Shown: positions 22,218-33,354 of the stretch, one piece after another
Numbering within the stretch: position 1 is the stretch's first letter
How the letters are laid out: each line of letters starts with the position of its first letter
Assembly: GCA_021613535.1 (NCBI GenBank)
Contig: CP075495.1
Location: forward strand, 4,030,001-4,094,000
Origin: Adineta vaga
Taxonomy: Eukaryota > Rotifera
DNA length: 64,000 nucleotides
Reading direction: 5' to 3'
Program-made: the position numbers and the translations under genes
Notes under the pieces: generated by a model
Databases searched by the model: none
What the model saw: the letters and a program-made list of their open reading frames with translations, nothing else
Told to the model about the DNA's origin: nothing

Positions 22218-23126
22218 TTAATCTTCAAATTCCATTGGTTTAAGAATTGCTTCGATTTGTGCTAATCGAAGATGATGAGTAACTTTAAGATGAACGGGTA
22301 GGTATCGATTGGATACTAAGTCTGAACATGGTGTACAACGAATTCCACATTCTTTTTTGGTATTTTGGAGTGGACATGGATGTTTTTCATGATGATTGGT
22401 AATCAATGCATCAGATGGGAAAAGTATCGTTTTCGCTGGATCAAGATTTTCTGTGATGGCATTGAGTAAAATATTCGCATATGCATCTGTTAGATGATGA
22501 TATTTTCGAAAATGTTCAAATAAATAACGAATCTTTTTCTTAGATTTACATAATTGTACATTATGTGATGAAGAGAGACCGTAAACGTTAAGACTGGTCA
22601 ATGGACAATAGGTTGGTTCAAGTTGTTTTTCAGATATGTAAGTATCTAAATGAAGAAAACCTGATTAATATAGATTTTCTTAAATTAACACTTAGAATAA
22701 ACCTGTTGAAGGAGTATTAAATTGATTGATTTCTTGTATTAAATTTTCCACCTGTTGAAAATCATATTGTGTTAAAATACTTTCGTTTTGTTTGATTTTA
22801 ATGATGTGTTCAGAAATTTGATAAGATTGATTTTTTATTCGATTAATATTTGTTAATTTCTGTTCGAGTATTTTGAGTTGATTATCATGAGATTTTTGTA
22901 GACAATCGAGTTCATTTTGTTGATCTTTAGTGATGGTTTCTTTCATTTGTTCAATCGATTTTGAAAGTGTATTCGTAGGTTTTATTAAATCTTGTAGAAC
23001 TTGTTCAAATTCATTAAAAAGAAGTGTTTTATGTTCATTTATATGTTGTGAACAGAGTGACCAATAACAATGATTTGAACATGTAGAATATCGTGGACGA
23101 GAACAATAAGGATGCTGACATGTCAT
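22218..23126 (-). CDS. Tandem zinc-cluster family, copy B
   Basis: The start MTCQHPYCSRPRYSTCSNHC at 23126 carries the same C-x4-C-x7-C-x2-HC-x4-C-x2-H-x3-H cluster as copies A and C. A clear coiled coil follows (LSKSIEQMKETITKDQQNEL, LKILEQKLTNINRIKNQSYQ). The donor after PSTG (about 22705) joins in phase to exon 2, DTYISEKQLEPTYCPLTSL. Exon 2 holds the module NVYGLSSSHNVQLCKS ... YLFEHFRKYHHLTDAYANIL, then a second Cys/His element (CPLQNTKKECGIRCTPC ... LPVHLKVTHHLRLAQIEAIL). It ends PMEFED at 22218. The total is about 290 aa. It lies about 100 bp upstream of copy A and is a clear tandem duplicate. Confidence 0.7.
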
Positions 23127-23439
23127 CTAAAATAACAGATGTTAAGTTTAAGATAATTATAGTATAGGAAAAAGAAAACAATGAAAACAAAGTTTTTATG
23201 ATTATTCCATCGAAGAACGAATTGATTTTTTTCGATAATAGATTGATTGCCTAAAATAAATAAAACATCGAATAGTTTTGAAATTATCTATTATTTAATA
23301 AAGAAGATATTTGTCTACTTTTTGAATGAGATCGTTTGTGTGAAACGATTCTATTTCATATTTCTCAATCTCAACTGCGAATATCGATCATCATATGAAA
23401 AACATGTATATAACGAACCTTTTTTATTGTGGTTATTCT

Positions 23440-24528
23440 TTATTGGAACTCCTCTTCATCAAGATCCAAATTGCTTATATCACCATAAGTTCTAACTGCA
23501 TCTACAATTCTATTGCTTGTTTTCAATGTTAATTGATGTACATTTAATAAATGCAACTTTAATGAACATCTGAAAAATTTGCTTTTACAATCAGCAAGTT
23601 TGATTTTCTTCAATGGACATTCAATTGTATCATAACGTTTATCAATCACCTTTCGTTCTGATGAAAAAATACATGTTGTTAATGGATTCCATCCATATCG
23701 GATTGCTTTTGTTATTCGATAGGCTATGGATGATGTTAAATGATGATAATGATGTAAATGTGAAAATAATTGACGATCATCACGATTTTTATCTTCTGAA
23801 CAGAGACGAATATTGTGTCTTTTCTCCAGTCCAAATGCACCATAGCAAGTTAAGGGACAAGCAGCACGATATATTATAGTTCGAGTAGATTCTCTATTTG
23901 AATTCGTTCGAGAATAGTTGAAATCATCATCATCATCGTCATCGTCGTTGTCATTGTCACCTTCATCCTCCTCTTTTTCTTCTTCTCCATCTTCTTCATC
24001 AACACTTGAATTAACTGGTACTGTTTCATCACTACAAAATCAGACTGTAATATTCTCTTTCTTTTATAAATTATTTAAGTTTCCTTACTTTTTAATCGTA
24101 ACTTCCTCTTGAGGATATTCTTGAAGTTTGTTTAAATACAATTTCATCTGTTCAATATCGTATTGATTTAATACTGCTTTATCATGTTTTATATCAGTTA
24201 ATAATTGAACTTTTTTTTCTATTAATTTTTGTGTTGACATAATCAATCGAGATTTTTCATTGATTTCATTCAATTTCATTTGATATTTTTCATGAATTGA
24301 AGAAAATCCTTTTTGATAATCAAAATTAACATTTGATTTTTGTTCTTCAATCGAATGAAGCGATTCATTCAATAATTTCGTAAGATTAATAAACGATTTT
24401 TCATATTGAGCAAGAAAGAGATTTTTATGTTCAATAATATGTTCTTCACATAGATCTAATTGACAATGATTCGAACATTTTTGTAATATAGAACGAGTAC
24501 AAAATGGATGCTCGCACGTTTCAGACAT
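23440..24528 (-). CDS. Tandem zinc-cluster family, copy C, with Asp-rich insert
   Basis: The start chosen is MSETCEHPFCTRSILQKCSN at 24528, aligned with copies A and B; an in-frame Met 11 codons upstream (24561) is possible. The N-terminal Cys/His cluster is followed by a coiled coil (IHEKYQMKLNEINEKSRLIM). An intron (about 24032-24087) leads to an acidic insert with an uninterrupted Asp run encoded by TCA/TCG repeats on the plus strand. Two C-terminal modules follow: ACPLTCYGAFGLEKRHNIRL ... LFSHLHHYHHLTSSIAYRI, and ECPLKKIKLADCKSKFFRC ... KLHLLNVHQLTL. The stop is at 23440-23442. The Asp tract is absent from copies A and B. Its expansion marks this copy as length-variable. Confidence 0.7.
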
Positions 24529-24859
24529 GATTGAAGAAGAATAAGAAACTAATCTAATCAAACAGCAGATTTTGAATGTTTCGAGCGAGGGGTTGATGAG
24601 AAAGAAAATAGATTCGTTTTAATTGAACAGGATAGATGTCACTGATAGAAGAAGACTTGCTTAGCACATGTTTCATTACGTGATATGAAATAATAGAATT
24701 TATCTAACATGATTCTAGTTTTATTATGAGTACCAAATCTCAATCTATCAGTTATCATATAATAACATATTAAGTTTTGTATGTTTATCTTACAAAACAT
24801 CACGATCTTGAACTATATGTACTTAATCAAAATTTCATTAGAAATTACACGCAAACATA
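24529..24859. other. Divergent intergenic region
   Basis: 330 bp between the starts of the minus-strand copy C gene and the plus-strand coiled-coil gene. It probably holds both promoters. No other feature is seen. Confidence 0.4.
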
Positions 24860-27800
24860 ATGAATCATTCTTCTAACTCTAAAGGTTAATTTTCAATCTT
24901 TTCCTCCTTAATTAACATTTCAATCTGTTTCCATTTCAATTCAGATATTTCATTTCAATTAAACCTTGATTTCACTTTATCTGCTACTACTCAATCGAAC
25001 AATCTCAATCGACATGATAAAAATGACTCTCATTTACAATCGACCGCCCCTGCACATCCTATCGATACTGGAATTACTTATCTTCCTTTACCTGAACCAC
25101 GTTTACAACTTGTTAAACCTCGACAATCAATCGACTACAAATATCAATTAGAACAGGATTTTCGTGTACGTTATCAGAATATAAATGAAAATGAATTAAA
25201 TCAAATCCTATATAATATCGATGCGAATGTTGCTCATCGATATAAAATCAGTTATCAACATTTATGTGAAAGTTTACTTTCTTCAATTCTGAGAATTGTT
25301 GATTTAGATGAAGAGATTCTTCAAGTAAAACATTCAATATTATATCAAAATGAAATTTTACCAACTCTACTTCATAATCATAAATTAGCAAAACGAGAAA
25401 AAAAGATTCTATATAATCTTGCCACGAAAACTTGGCACAAATTTGATCAATGTATACAGAATGAAATCAATGTTCAATATCAATTGAAACAAATTCAAGA
25501 AGAGCACGAAAATTTATTGAATATTAAAATTAAACAAGAACAATATCAAAGATTCTATTTTGAAATACAAGAAATAAACAATGAGATTATTTACCTTCAA
25601 AAAGGTTTGTCTATTTGATCGATGAACAATTCTTCTATTCAATTAAAATAACAAAATTCTTTTCTAGAAATTCAACAATTACATGATTCGAAATGTAAGT
25701 AAAAAACTATTCTTCAAGTTTCGTCGATATTCTTTCCTAGATCAATTAAAAACTGATCTTCATGAAAGTCAAACACGTTGTTCTCATTATTTAATTCAAT
25801 TAAATTTTCTTCAATCTAATCTTATACGATCACATACTATGGAATTGAATCATCTTCAACTCGAACGTGATTCTCTAATAACACAAACCGAATTAATCAA
25901 ATATAATCTTTTCGAACAAATACAACAATATGATTATGTTTTGAAAAATTATCGTGTAAGTTTAGATAGTTTTCGTTCAACATTACATGAACTTGAACAA
26001 CAATTAAAACAACAAACTGATCAAGAATTGAATTATTTACAAATTGTCAATGCATTTCAACGACAAACAATTACAAATGATACTCAACAATTAATATTCA
26101 TCTTCGAAAATAAAATCGATGAAAAGAAATTTTTAAATGTTCAATTAGAAAAAACTATTGAAGATTTTCAAGAGAAAATTTATAAAATCAAACAAAAAAT
26201 AATCAAAAAAGAAAATAATTATCAAACAATGATTTATAATGAAAAACAACTAAATGAAACTATTCATGTAAATTAGAAATCAAATCTCAAATAGATTCTT
26301 AATGGTTTTTTTTTAGATTCATCGAGAAATTTATCTTCAACTTAAAGTTTATTTTGTTTTTTTTTCGATTATTCTAATCTAGTATTTTTTCATCTTCTAG
26401 ATTGAACGTCGATTACTTGAACGTCAATTGACCATCAAATCCAAACAATATTCCAATGATGACCGTCTCAATCATACATTCAGCCAACAATACGATTCAT
26501 TATTAGCACGAAAGAAACTAGAACAAATACGAATGAATACATTCAATGATCAAATTCATCCATTAATTGATGAAAATATTCGTCTAAAAACATCCTTTGA
26601 TCAACTCTATCAACAATATACAGAAATTAATCCAAATCATTTATTTAAATTACGACAAGATATTGTTAATCTTAAAAAAATCCAACAAACATTCATTGAA
26701 CAGAAAATTCAGGATCGACAGATTAAAATGAATTATAAAACACAAGATGAACAATTACAAATAAAAAATAATCGAATAGCTAATCGAATTAACCATATTT
26801 TATATCTTCTCAAAGAAAATAATATCAAATTGAAAGATAATACAGAACATATTCATACATTAGGTAGGTAATGTTCTTATCAGTTCGTTCTTCAATTGTA
26901 TATTTTTGTAGAAAATACACTTACCGAAGAACAAAACTTCTGTTTACAATCGAAATATTTCTTAACTCGAATGAAAAATCGATCGGAATCGTATCGAACT
27001 AAGCAAAATTCAATACAAATGCAAATACAAATAGCATTTAATAATATCAAGTATGTAAATGCAGTAAGATCGTTGACTGAAACTTCTTCATTTTCAATTC
27101 AGAATAGTATTTTATGTTCATTATTTAGACATTCTCAATATAATTTAAAAATATTTACTAATCAATTATCTATTTGTCATAATGATTTAATCGTTCAACA
27201 AACATCTTTAAATAAATTACGTGTTCATTATTCTATTCTGCAAGAACAGGATGAGATGCATTCGAAAAAACTCTTCACTCTTCATGGTCATACAAAGGAT
27301 CTTGAAAAGCAATATAAAATTTCGGTTCATTCTCGTCAAAAACTACAAGATGATGTTTTGAAATACTCGAATAATCGATTCATTTTCGGTCGTATGATTG
27401 TTCGACGAATTGATTTATGTCAATTACTTTATAGAAAATTAGCTCGATATGACGAACATATTCATGAACAAGAAAACTACATTCAGATTATTACGAAACG
27501 TATTAATTCATTAAAAATACAAATTCATCAAATTCGATGTGAAAATAAAAAATCTATTGAAAAACAAGATCGATTTCAACTTGAAGTAAAGTATTTTGGT
27601 TTATCAAGATGCGTAGAATACATTCAAGGAGTTAAATCTAGATTGTTAAAGTTCATATGGAAAAACTACTTGATCAATCATTTGTAAAACAACGAACACT
27701 TACTAAACAAATATTTCAACGACGTTTCTACATTAAACATTCACGTCAGTGTTCATTTGATCGAAATTATAACTTATTCCTCTTTTCTTTAGTCGATCCT

Positions 27801-28130
27801 TTACCACACGAAGATATGACGTATTTGAAGACAAAATTTAACATCCTAAAAACTCGTCTTATTAAGATAATCTGCCATGGAATTCTTTGTAATTTCATTT
27901 TGATGGCAATTCAACGAGAGTATTCACATCATCTAGAATATTATTTCTCTAAAACATATCGAAATAATTGTTCAAATCTCAATTCTTTACGAAGAAATCT
28001 CTCTGAATTAATGCAACAATTAAAAGCTAAAACAGCAGAAAATAACATGTTGATTAATTATCGAGATTGTACTCAAATGATTCATATGGATGTTATTCAA
28101 CAAATCTTACAATTGAATAATAAGCTATGA
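24860..28130 (+). CDS. Long coiled-coil protein, multi-exon, about 940 aa
   Basis: A tiny first exon (ATG 24860, MNHSSNSK) splices at about 24892 to an acceptor at 24945, giving DISFQLNLDFTLS in frame. Further introns lie at about 25605-25668, 25702-25739, 26271-26400, 26866-26912 and 27589-27641, all phase-consistent. The protein is almost entirely heptad-like helix, rich in Gln, Leu, Lys and Glu (LHELEQQLKQQTDQELNYLQ; KTIEDFQEKIYKIKQKIIKK; LSELMQQLKAKTAENNML). There is no motor, membrane or signal sequence. The overall look is of ciliary or cytoskeletal CCDC proteins (CCDC178-like is one thought), but no specific motif proves it. A possible extra intron near 27742-27792 is unresolved. The stop is at 28128-28130. 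Confidence 0.65.
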
Positions 28131-28597
28131 GAAAATTGGCATAGTTTTTCTTTTGATTACCTGTATGAGATTAATATGATGATTACGAAGGATGTATCGC
28201 GTCCCTATCAAAGCAATCTATATTAAAATAAAAATTTATGAATAGAATATCATCCAAACGTTTTTGATAGACTATAGATGACAGCAGTTACGAACGTAAC
28301 AATAGAATTCCCTTGACATCAAGCAAGTTTGATCTTTTGTTTCATGAAAAGAAAATCTAATTATATCTAATGTGCATATCTTATTAATAGCAGTAAATTT
28401 ACCATGTTCATTATTTTATTTGTACTATATTCATCCAATGAAATTTTACAGGAATGAAGGAAAAGTAGACGCATATGTATGTATGTATTATGCCGCTGTC
28501 GGAATATATATTTTGGACGAAAAACAACTGATGTTTCGAATAATTCATTATTCTTCTTTTCTGTTATTCTCTAGTTATCAGCATTTGACCATTACTA
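28131..28597. other. Intergenic spacer upstream of the makorin gene
   Basis: About 470 bp, AT-rich, with an AATAAA-like element near 28223 that may end the coiled-coil transcript. No gene is seen. Confidence 0.4.
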
Positions 28598-30267
28598 ATG
28601 GCTTCATCTATTGCTGCTGCAATTGGTAACAATAAACCATCAAAAGAATTATGCCAGTACAAACTTTAATCGTTTTATATTCATTTTAATTTCAAGTACT
28701 TTTTTTGTTTATTTAGATATTTTCTTTCGAATGCATGTCGTTATGGTGATAAATGCTTCTACTCACATGATCGTTCAAATAATCAATCAAATAGGATTTG
28801 TCAATATTATTTAAGAGGCAAATGTATGTACGGTGATCGATGCAGGTAAAGCAAGAATCTTTGTCTTTTATTCTCTATCATAGATATTCTTTTCTTTAGA
28901 TATGATCATGTACGACCGAAACCACCATTGCCTTTTCGTCCTATTGATTCAATACCAGGATCTTATCAACAAGATTTTGTTCGTGATAGACCACAATCTA
29001 CTAATGATACGAATAATGAAGGTAATAAACAACTATGTTAACGATAGAAGTCATAGATAATATTGTTTTTCTCATCATTGACATAATTAATATGTATATA
29101 GTCTTTTTTTACAAGGAAATATAGATGAAATACTTTCATTTGCATTGTCAATTGTATATTTAGTTTATTATCAACCATCGAATTCCAATGAAGAAGAAGA
29201 ACAAGAAGATTCTGCTAATTTTACTCTACAAACATTGTGTCCATATGCTAAAAAAGATGGATTATGTGAAGCATTAGAAACTGGTCGTTTTTGTCCTTAT
29301 CTTCATGGTGATATGTGTGATCTTTGTGAATTATCTGTCTTAGATCCAACAAATGAAAAGCAACGAGAACAACATCGTTTAGTAAGAATATTTCGTTGAC
29401 ATTTGCAAGATTATTTATTCTATTGAATAATAAAAAAAACATAGGAATGCTCGAAAAAACACGAAGCAAATTGTGAAGAAGCGTTGGCTATGCAACGTAG
29501 TCAAGATAAAAAATGTGGTATCTGTCTTGAAAAAGTATGGGATCGTGAAGGCGATAAACGATTTGGTTTATTAGAAAATTGTGATCATATATTTTGTTTG
29601 GAATGTATAAGAAAATGGCGATCATCATCAAATTATGAACATAAAGTTGTGAAAGCTTGGTGAGAAAAGTTGAATGAATTAGAAAATCTCTTTACATTTG
29701 TATATTTCAGTCCTGAGTGTCGAACAAAATCTGATTTTGTTACTCCAACAAAATATTGGCCGGAAAATGATCAAGCTAAAAACGCTTCCATTCAAGCTTA
29801 TAAAGAAAATCTACAGTAAATAAGACAAGGATGAAAAAACAATGAATCGTATTGTTTTCTTTAGGAAAATTCATTGTAAATTGTTTAAACGTGGAGATGG
29901 TGTATGTCCATTTGGTTCAAAATGTTTCTATTTACATGTTGATAAACGTGGACGATATGTTCAATTAGCACCACCACGTCGTCGACGACGATCGAATACT
30001 CAACTAGAGTTTGAAAATTTGGCGGATATATTCATGGTTTCAATTCTTTCGACAGTTGATGTTGGAAGATTTTTTGATGAGTATATATCTACAAAATGAA
30101 TTTTTGCCATATATTTCTGATATTTTCTCTTTAGATTAGATTATCTATTTAATGACGATGATGATATGGAATCATATGGATCATATTTAACTGATGAAGA
30201 TGAATTTCGTCTTGTTGAAGGACATGATTTAACTGATAATGAAGAAGATTTTCGAATATGGCATTGA
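28598..30267 (+). CDS. MKRN: Makorin-type RING E3 ubiquitin ligase
   Basis: About eight exons, phase-consistent. The start MASSIAAAIGNNKPSKE at 28598 is followed by two CCCH zinc fingers (LCQYFLSNACRYGDKCFYSH and ICQYYLRGKCMYGDRCRYDH). A third CCCH follows (CPYAKKDGLCEALETGRFCPYLH) with the makorin-specific Cys-His motif MCDLCELSVLDPTNEKQREQ. The C3HC4 RING is CGICLEKVWDREGDKRFGLL ... CDHIFCLECIRKWR ... CPECRTKSDFV. A fourth CCCH is CKLFKRGDGVCPFGSKCFYL. An acidic tail ends FRIWH. This order (CCCH-CCCH-CCCH-Cys/His-RING-CCCH) defines makorins, which are RNA-binding E3 ligases acting in mRNA control and germline development. All zinc ligands appear present. Which vertebrate paralogue it matches cannot be said. 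Confidence 0.93.
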
Positions 30268-31383
30268 ATAACAAATCTCTCAGAAATCAATTTGAATAGA
30301 TGTATATTAAGATAATTTGAATAACAGTATAAAACTACAGATCTTCTCTTCTTTTGTATATATACATATTATATAAAAAAAAACTTCTTATTGTATGAAT
30401 TTCTGGTGATGTTTTTCTTTTGTTAATCTTATATAGAAAGTATAATAAATATGAATATATTCTCTTATTTCTTTTTTTAGTTTGAAATAACTTATAAAAT
30501 ATTAATTTCTCTCTTTTAATCTCACATCAATAGAAATTAATGACAGAAATGTATGCTTTTTATAGCATCGCATGTATTCGTCATTGATATCTGTGATTAA
30601 AAAGTACATTTATCTAATTCAATCACGCCTACTTTGTTCTTATTTTCGATGTCGAAATATCACAATATTCATCTATGATAAAATAGTTTCTACTTAAATA
30701 CCGTTCATCTCTTCTTTATCTTTTATTGCTATATACTGATCAGTGTATAATTCGATTTGCCTTCTTAGAAAAAGAATCTGGATTCTTGTTCAATGAACGT
30801 ACCATATCAACATGCTTTTGAACAGGTCAAGCGTACTCATTCGATAATGAAATAATTTTAGATACATCTCGTTCTTAAAGTATGTTATACCTACCTTTAC
30901 GAGTACTCCCCTTTTTTCTATTATTTGACACAAAGTAAATGGAAAAAAAATTGATATTATCTTAATATCAATATTTTTGTCATTTGATAGTATTCTTTTA
31001 AAATCGAGATAGTATCCAATTACACTACTCTTCGATGAAACGAAGTAATCTTTTTTCCCTAATTGGCAAAAAAGAGTCTATATTTGTTTTTATAGACCAA
31101 TGATTGTCAAGGCTAGGGGATTCTAATGGATAAGAGCAGTAGGTCAATTAATTATGTACCAAAACGAAATGAAATTTACAACCTGATAGTTCGAATGTAT
31201 GAATTATTTTCGATTCACTTTGCTATATTAATATTTAATTTCTTCAATTTCACAAATATTTTTTTCTATATCATATTACATACTTATTTGTCAATAAACC
31301 TAACCCTTGCCTTACCCATCCCTATATAATAATCAATTCAATTCCGAATTATTTCATACTAATCAAAGTGACAACTTAATAGA
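30268..31383. other. Intergenic spacer
   Basis: 1.1 kb of AT-rich DNA between the makorin and depolymerase genes. A possible TATA element (CCTATATAATAATC, about 31320) lies about 60 bp upstream of the depolymerase start. Nothing else is supported. Confidence 0.5.
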
Positions 31384-32698
31384 ATGTGGACAATATTTTG
31401 TGCTGCTCTTCTTATTGCTTCAATGGCTGAAGCTAAACCTCGAACAGATGTAACTGTCTCAGGTATATCTGCCGGTGGTTCAATGGCATCTCAACTACAT
31501 CTTGCTTTCTCATCGGAAATTAGTGGTTGCGGTATTGTTGCTGGTCCTCCATATTATTGTGCACAAGGTAGTATGATGACAGCAATTGGTGCATGTATGA
31601 GAGGTCCAGCTACTTCGGTCTCTGTCAGTAACATTCAGAATAAATTGAAATCGTACGTTACATCGGGTAGTGCTGATTCAACAGCTAATGTCAAAGATGA
31701 TCCCGTTTACATTTTTACTGGTAAAAATGATGGAACTGTTATTCCTGGTGTTGCAAAAATTAGCGAACAATTATATTCACCATTGGGTGCCAATATTAAA
31801 ACGAACTACAATTTACCAGCTAATCATGGTTTTCCAACAGAAAATTTTGGTGGAAAATGTGAAGTTCTTTCATCAGCTAACTATATTAACAATTGGTAAG
31901 TATATCCTTAAGAAAATCAACAATTTTAATTATCGTTTCTTTCTTCTTTTCAATAGTAATTTCAATTTGGCTTATGATATGTTAAATCATTTGTTTGATG
32001 GTAATCTTGTTAAACCACCAAGTGGCACAGCTGTTCCACTCTCTGGACAATTCATCGCTTTTGATCAAGCAGCATTTATGAATCCAAAAAATGTTGCTAG
32101 ATCTGATTCTCGAGCTACAGATATTTTGTCATTATGGTCAAATTGGATGCAAACAACAATGGCATTGTACAATCCATTGACTTATTTACCTTCATTGAAT
32201 CTACCAACATTAACATTACCAGGTATGACTCTTCCTGGTTCAACTGGTGGTGTTACTGGAGCATCATCATCAAATGCTGGATATGGTTTTGATTCACAAG
32301 GTTATGTTTATTTTCCATCAGCTTGTTCGCAAGGAAAGAAATGTCCCATTCACGTTGCTCTTCACGGATGTAAACAAGGTAAAAATGATTTGTTTGCTTC
32401 TTTCTTTAACAAACTTATCTGTTGTTTCTTTGATTTTATCCATTTAGGTAAATCATTCATTGGTGATGTCTTTGCTAAGAAAACCGGTTATTTGGAAGTC
32501 GCTGAACTTAATGATATCATTGTTTTATTTCCACAAGTTCTTCAATCATCACTAAATCCACAAAATCCCAACGGTTGTTTCGATTGGTGGGGTTATGGTT
32601 CCACTAATTATGCTAATAAATTAGGTCCACAAATGGTTGGTATCAAGAAAATGGTCGATACTGTTCGAGGTATCAATACTGCTTCAGCTGCTAAATAA
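31384..32698 (+). CDS. Secreted polyhydroxybutyrate depolymerase-like esterase, likely horizontally acquired
   Basis: Three exons with introns at about 31899-31957 and 32379-32448, both phase-consistent. The signal peptide is [18 protein letters not shown]. The lipase box is [17 protein letters not shown] (GxSxG nucleophile), followed by [14 protein letters not shown], a candidate catalytic Asp in [14 protein letters not shown] and a candidate His in [13 protein letters not shown] Thr/Pro/Leu-rich linker ([13 protein letters not shown]) precedes a domain with [13 protein letters not shown] (HGC motif near the oxyanion hole) and [20 protein letters not shown]. The whole matches the PHB depolymerase esterase family known from bacteria and fungi, which hydrolyses the storage polyester to hydroxybutyrate. 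It would act outside the cell or in the gut. Animal genomes generally lack it. Introns and local codon use show it is domesticated rather than contamination. Confidence 0.87.
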
Positions 32699-32729
32699 TT
32701 GTTTTTCAATTTTTGTTTTGACAGTAAAA

Positions 32730-32735
32730 AATAAA
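32730..32735 (+). promoter_or_regulatory. AATAAA polyadenylation signal of the depolymerase gene
   Basis: A eukaryotic poly(A) signal 32 bp after the stop codon. It supports expression of the gene as a normal host transcript. Confidence 0.6.
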
Positions 32736-32837
32736 CCATCGTATATATTGATATAAACATGCACATAATATTCTAATCTACTATATTTATTTTTTTGTAT
32801 AAAGTATCAATCAATATGGTAGAAAACGAAAGTCGAA

Positions 32838-32926
32838 TCCCACGAACCGGAGTCGAACCAGTGACCTAAAGATTACAGTTATTTCTCATCTACAGTCTTC
32901 CGCTCTACCAAATGAGCTATCGCGGG
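32838..32926 (-). tRNA. tRNA-Tyr (anticodon GTA) with a 16-nt intron
   Basis: Read on the minus strand: acceptor 5' arm CCCGCGA pairs with the 3' arm TCGTGGG, discriminator A. The D-arm is TAGCTCATTTGGTAGAGC. The anticodon arm is GAAGA-CTGTAGA, then an intron of about 16 nt, then TCTTT. The variable region is AGGTC and the T-arm CTGGTTCGACTCCGG. The intron follows the anticodon by the canonical one or two bases, as in nearly all eukaryotic tRNA-Tyr genes, and needs the tRNA splicing endonuclease. The gene ends about 140 bp past the depolymerase stop, on the opposite strand. Confidence 0.95.
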
Positions 32927-33354
32927 TTCAGTGAATTTGTTCATGAGAACGAAAAACTCAATCGACTGTTGATCATCAATGTAATAAGAAAAGTTGTTGT
33001 TTTTTTTTCGCTGCTAAACTCTATCGTTAATATGCTACGTCATAGTGACTCATGAAAATATTTTATGAGTATAGTTTTAGCTTATTATCAATTCATATAT
33101 TAGATAAGGATCAACCTGTTCTTTTTCTATTTTTGATTAAATAAACATGATTGACAAATAGGTAGAAATATAATTAAAATCTTGGGATCACTGGTACGCC
33201 ACTGTCAATGGTAATAAGGATATAAAAAAATATTGTCAACGTCATTAGTTTTATGATATACTTCACTTCTCATAATGCACATATAAATTATAATCTTTAT
33301 CTCATTTACTATTTTGTTTTGTCTGCGATGACATTGAGATAAATAAAATAGAAG
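32927..33354. other. Intergenic spacer
   Basis: About 430 bp, AT-rich, upstream of the GPCR gene. No distinct element is seen. Confidence 0.4.
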
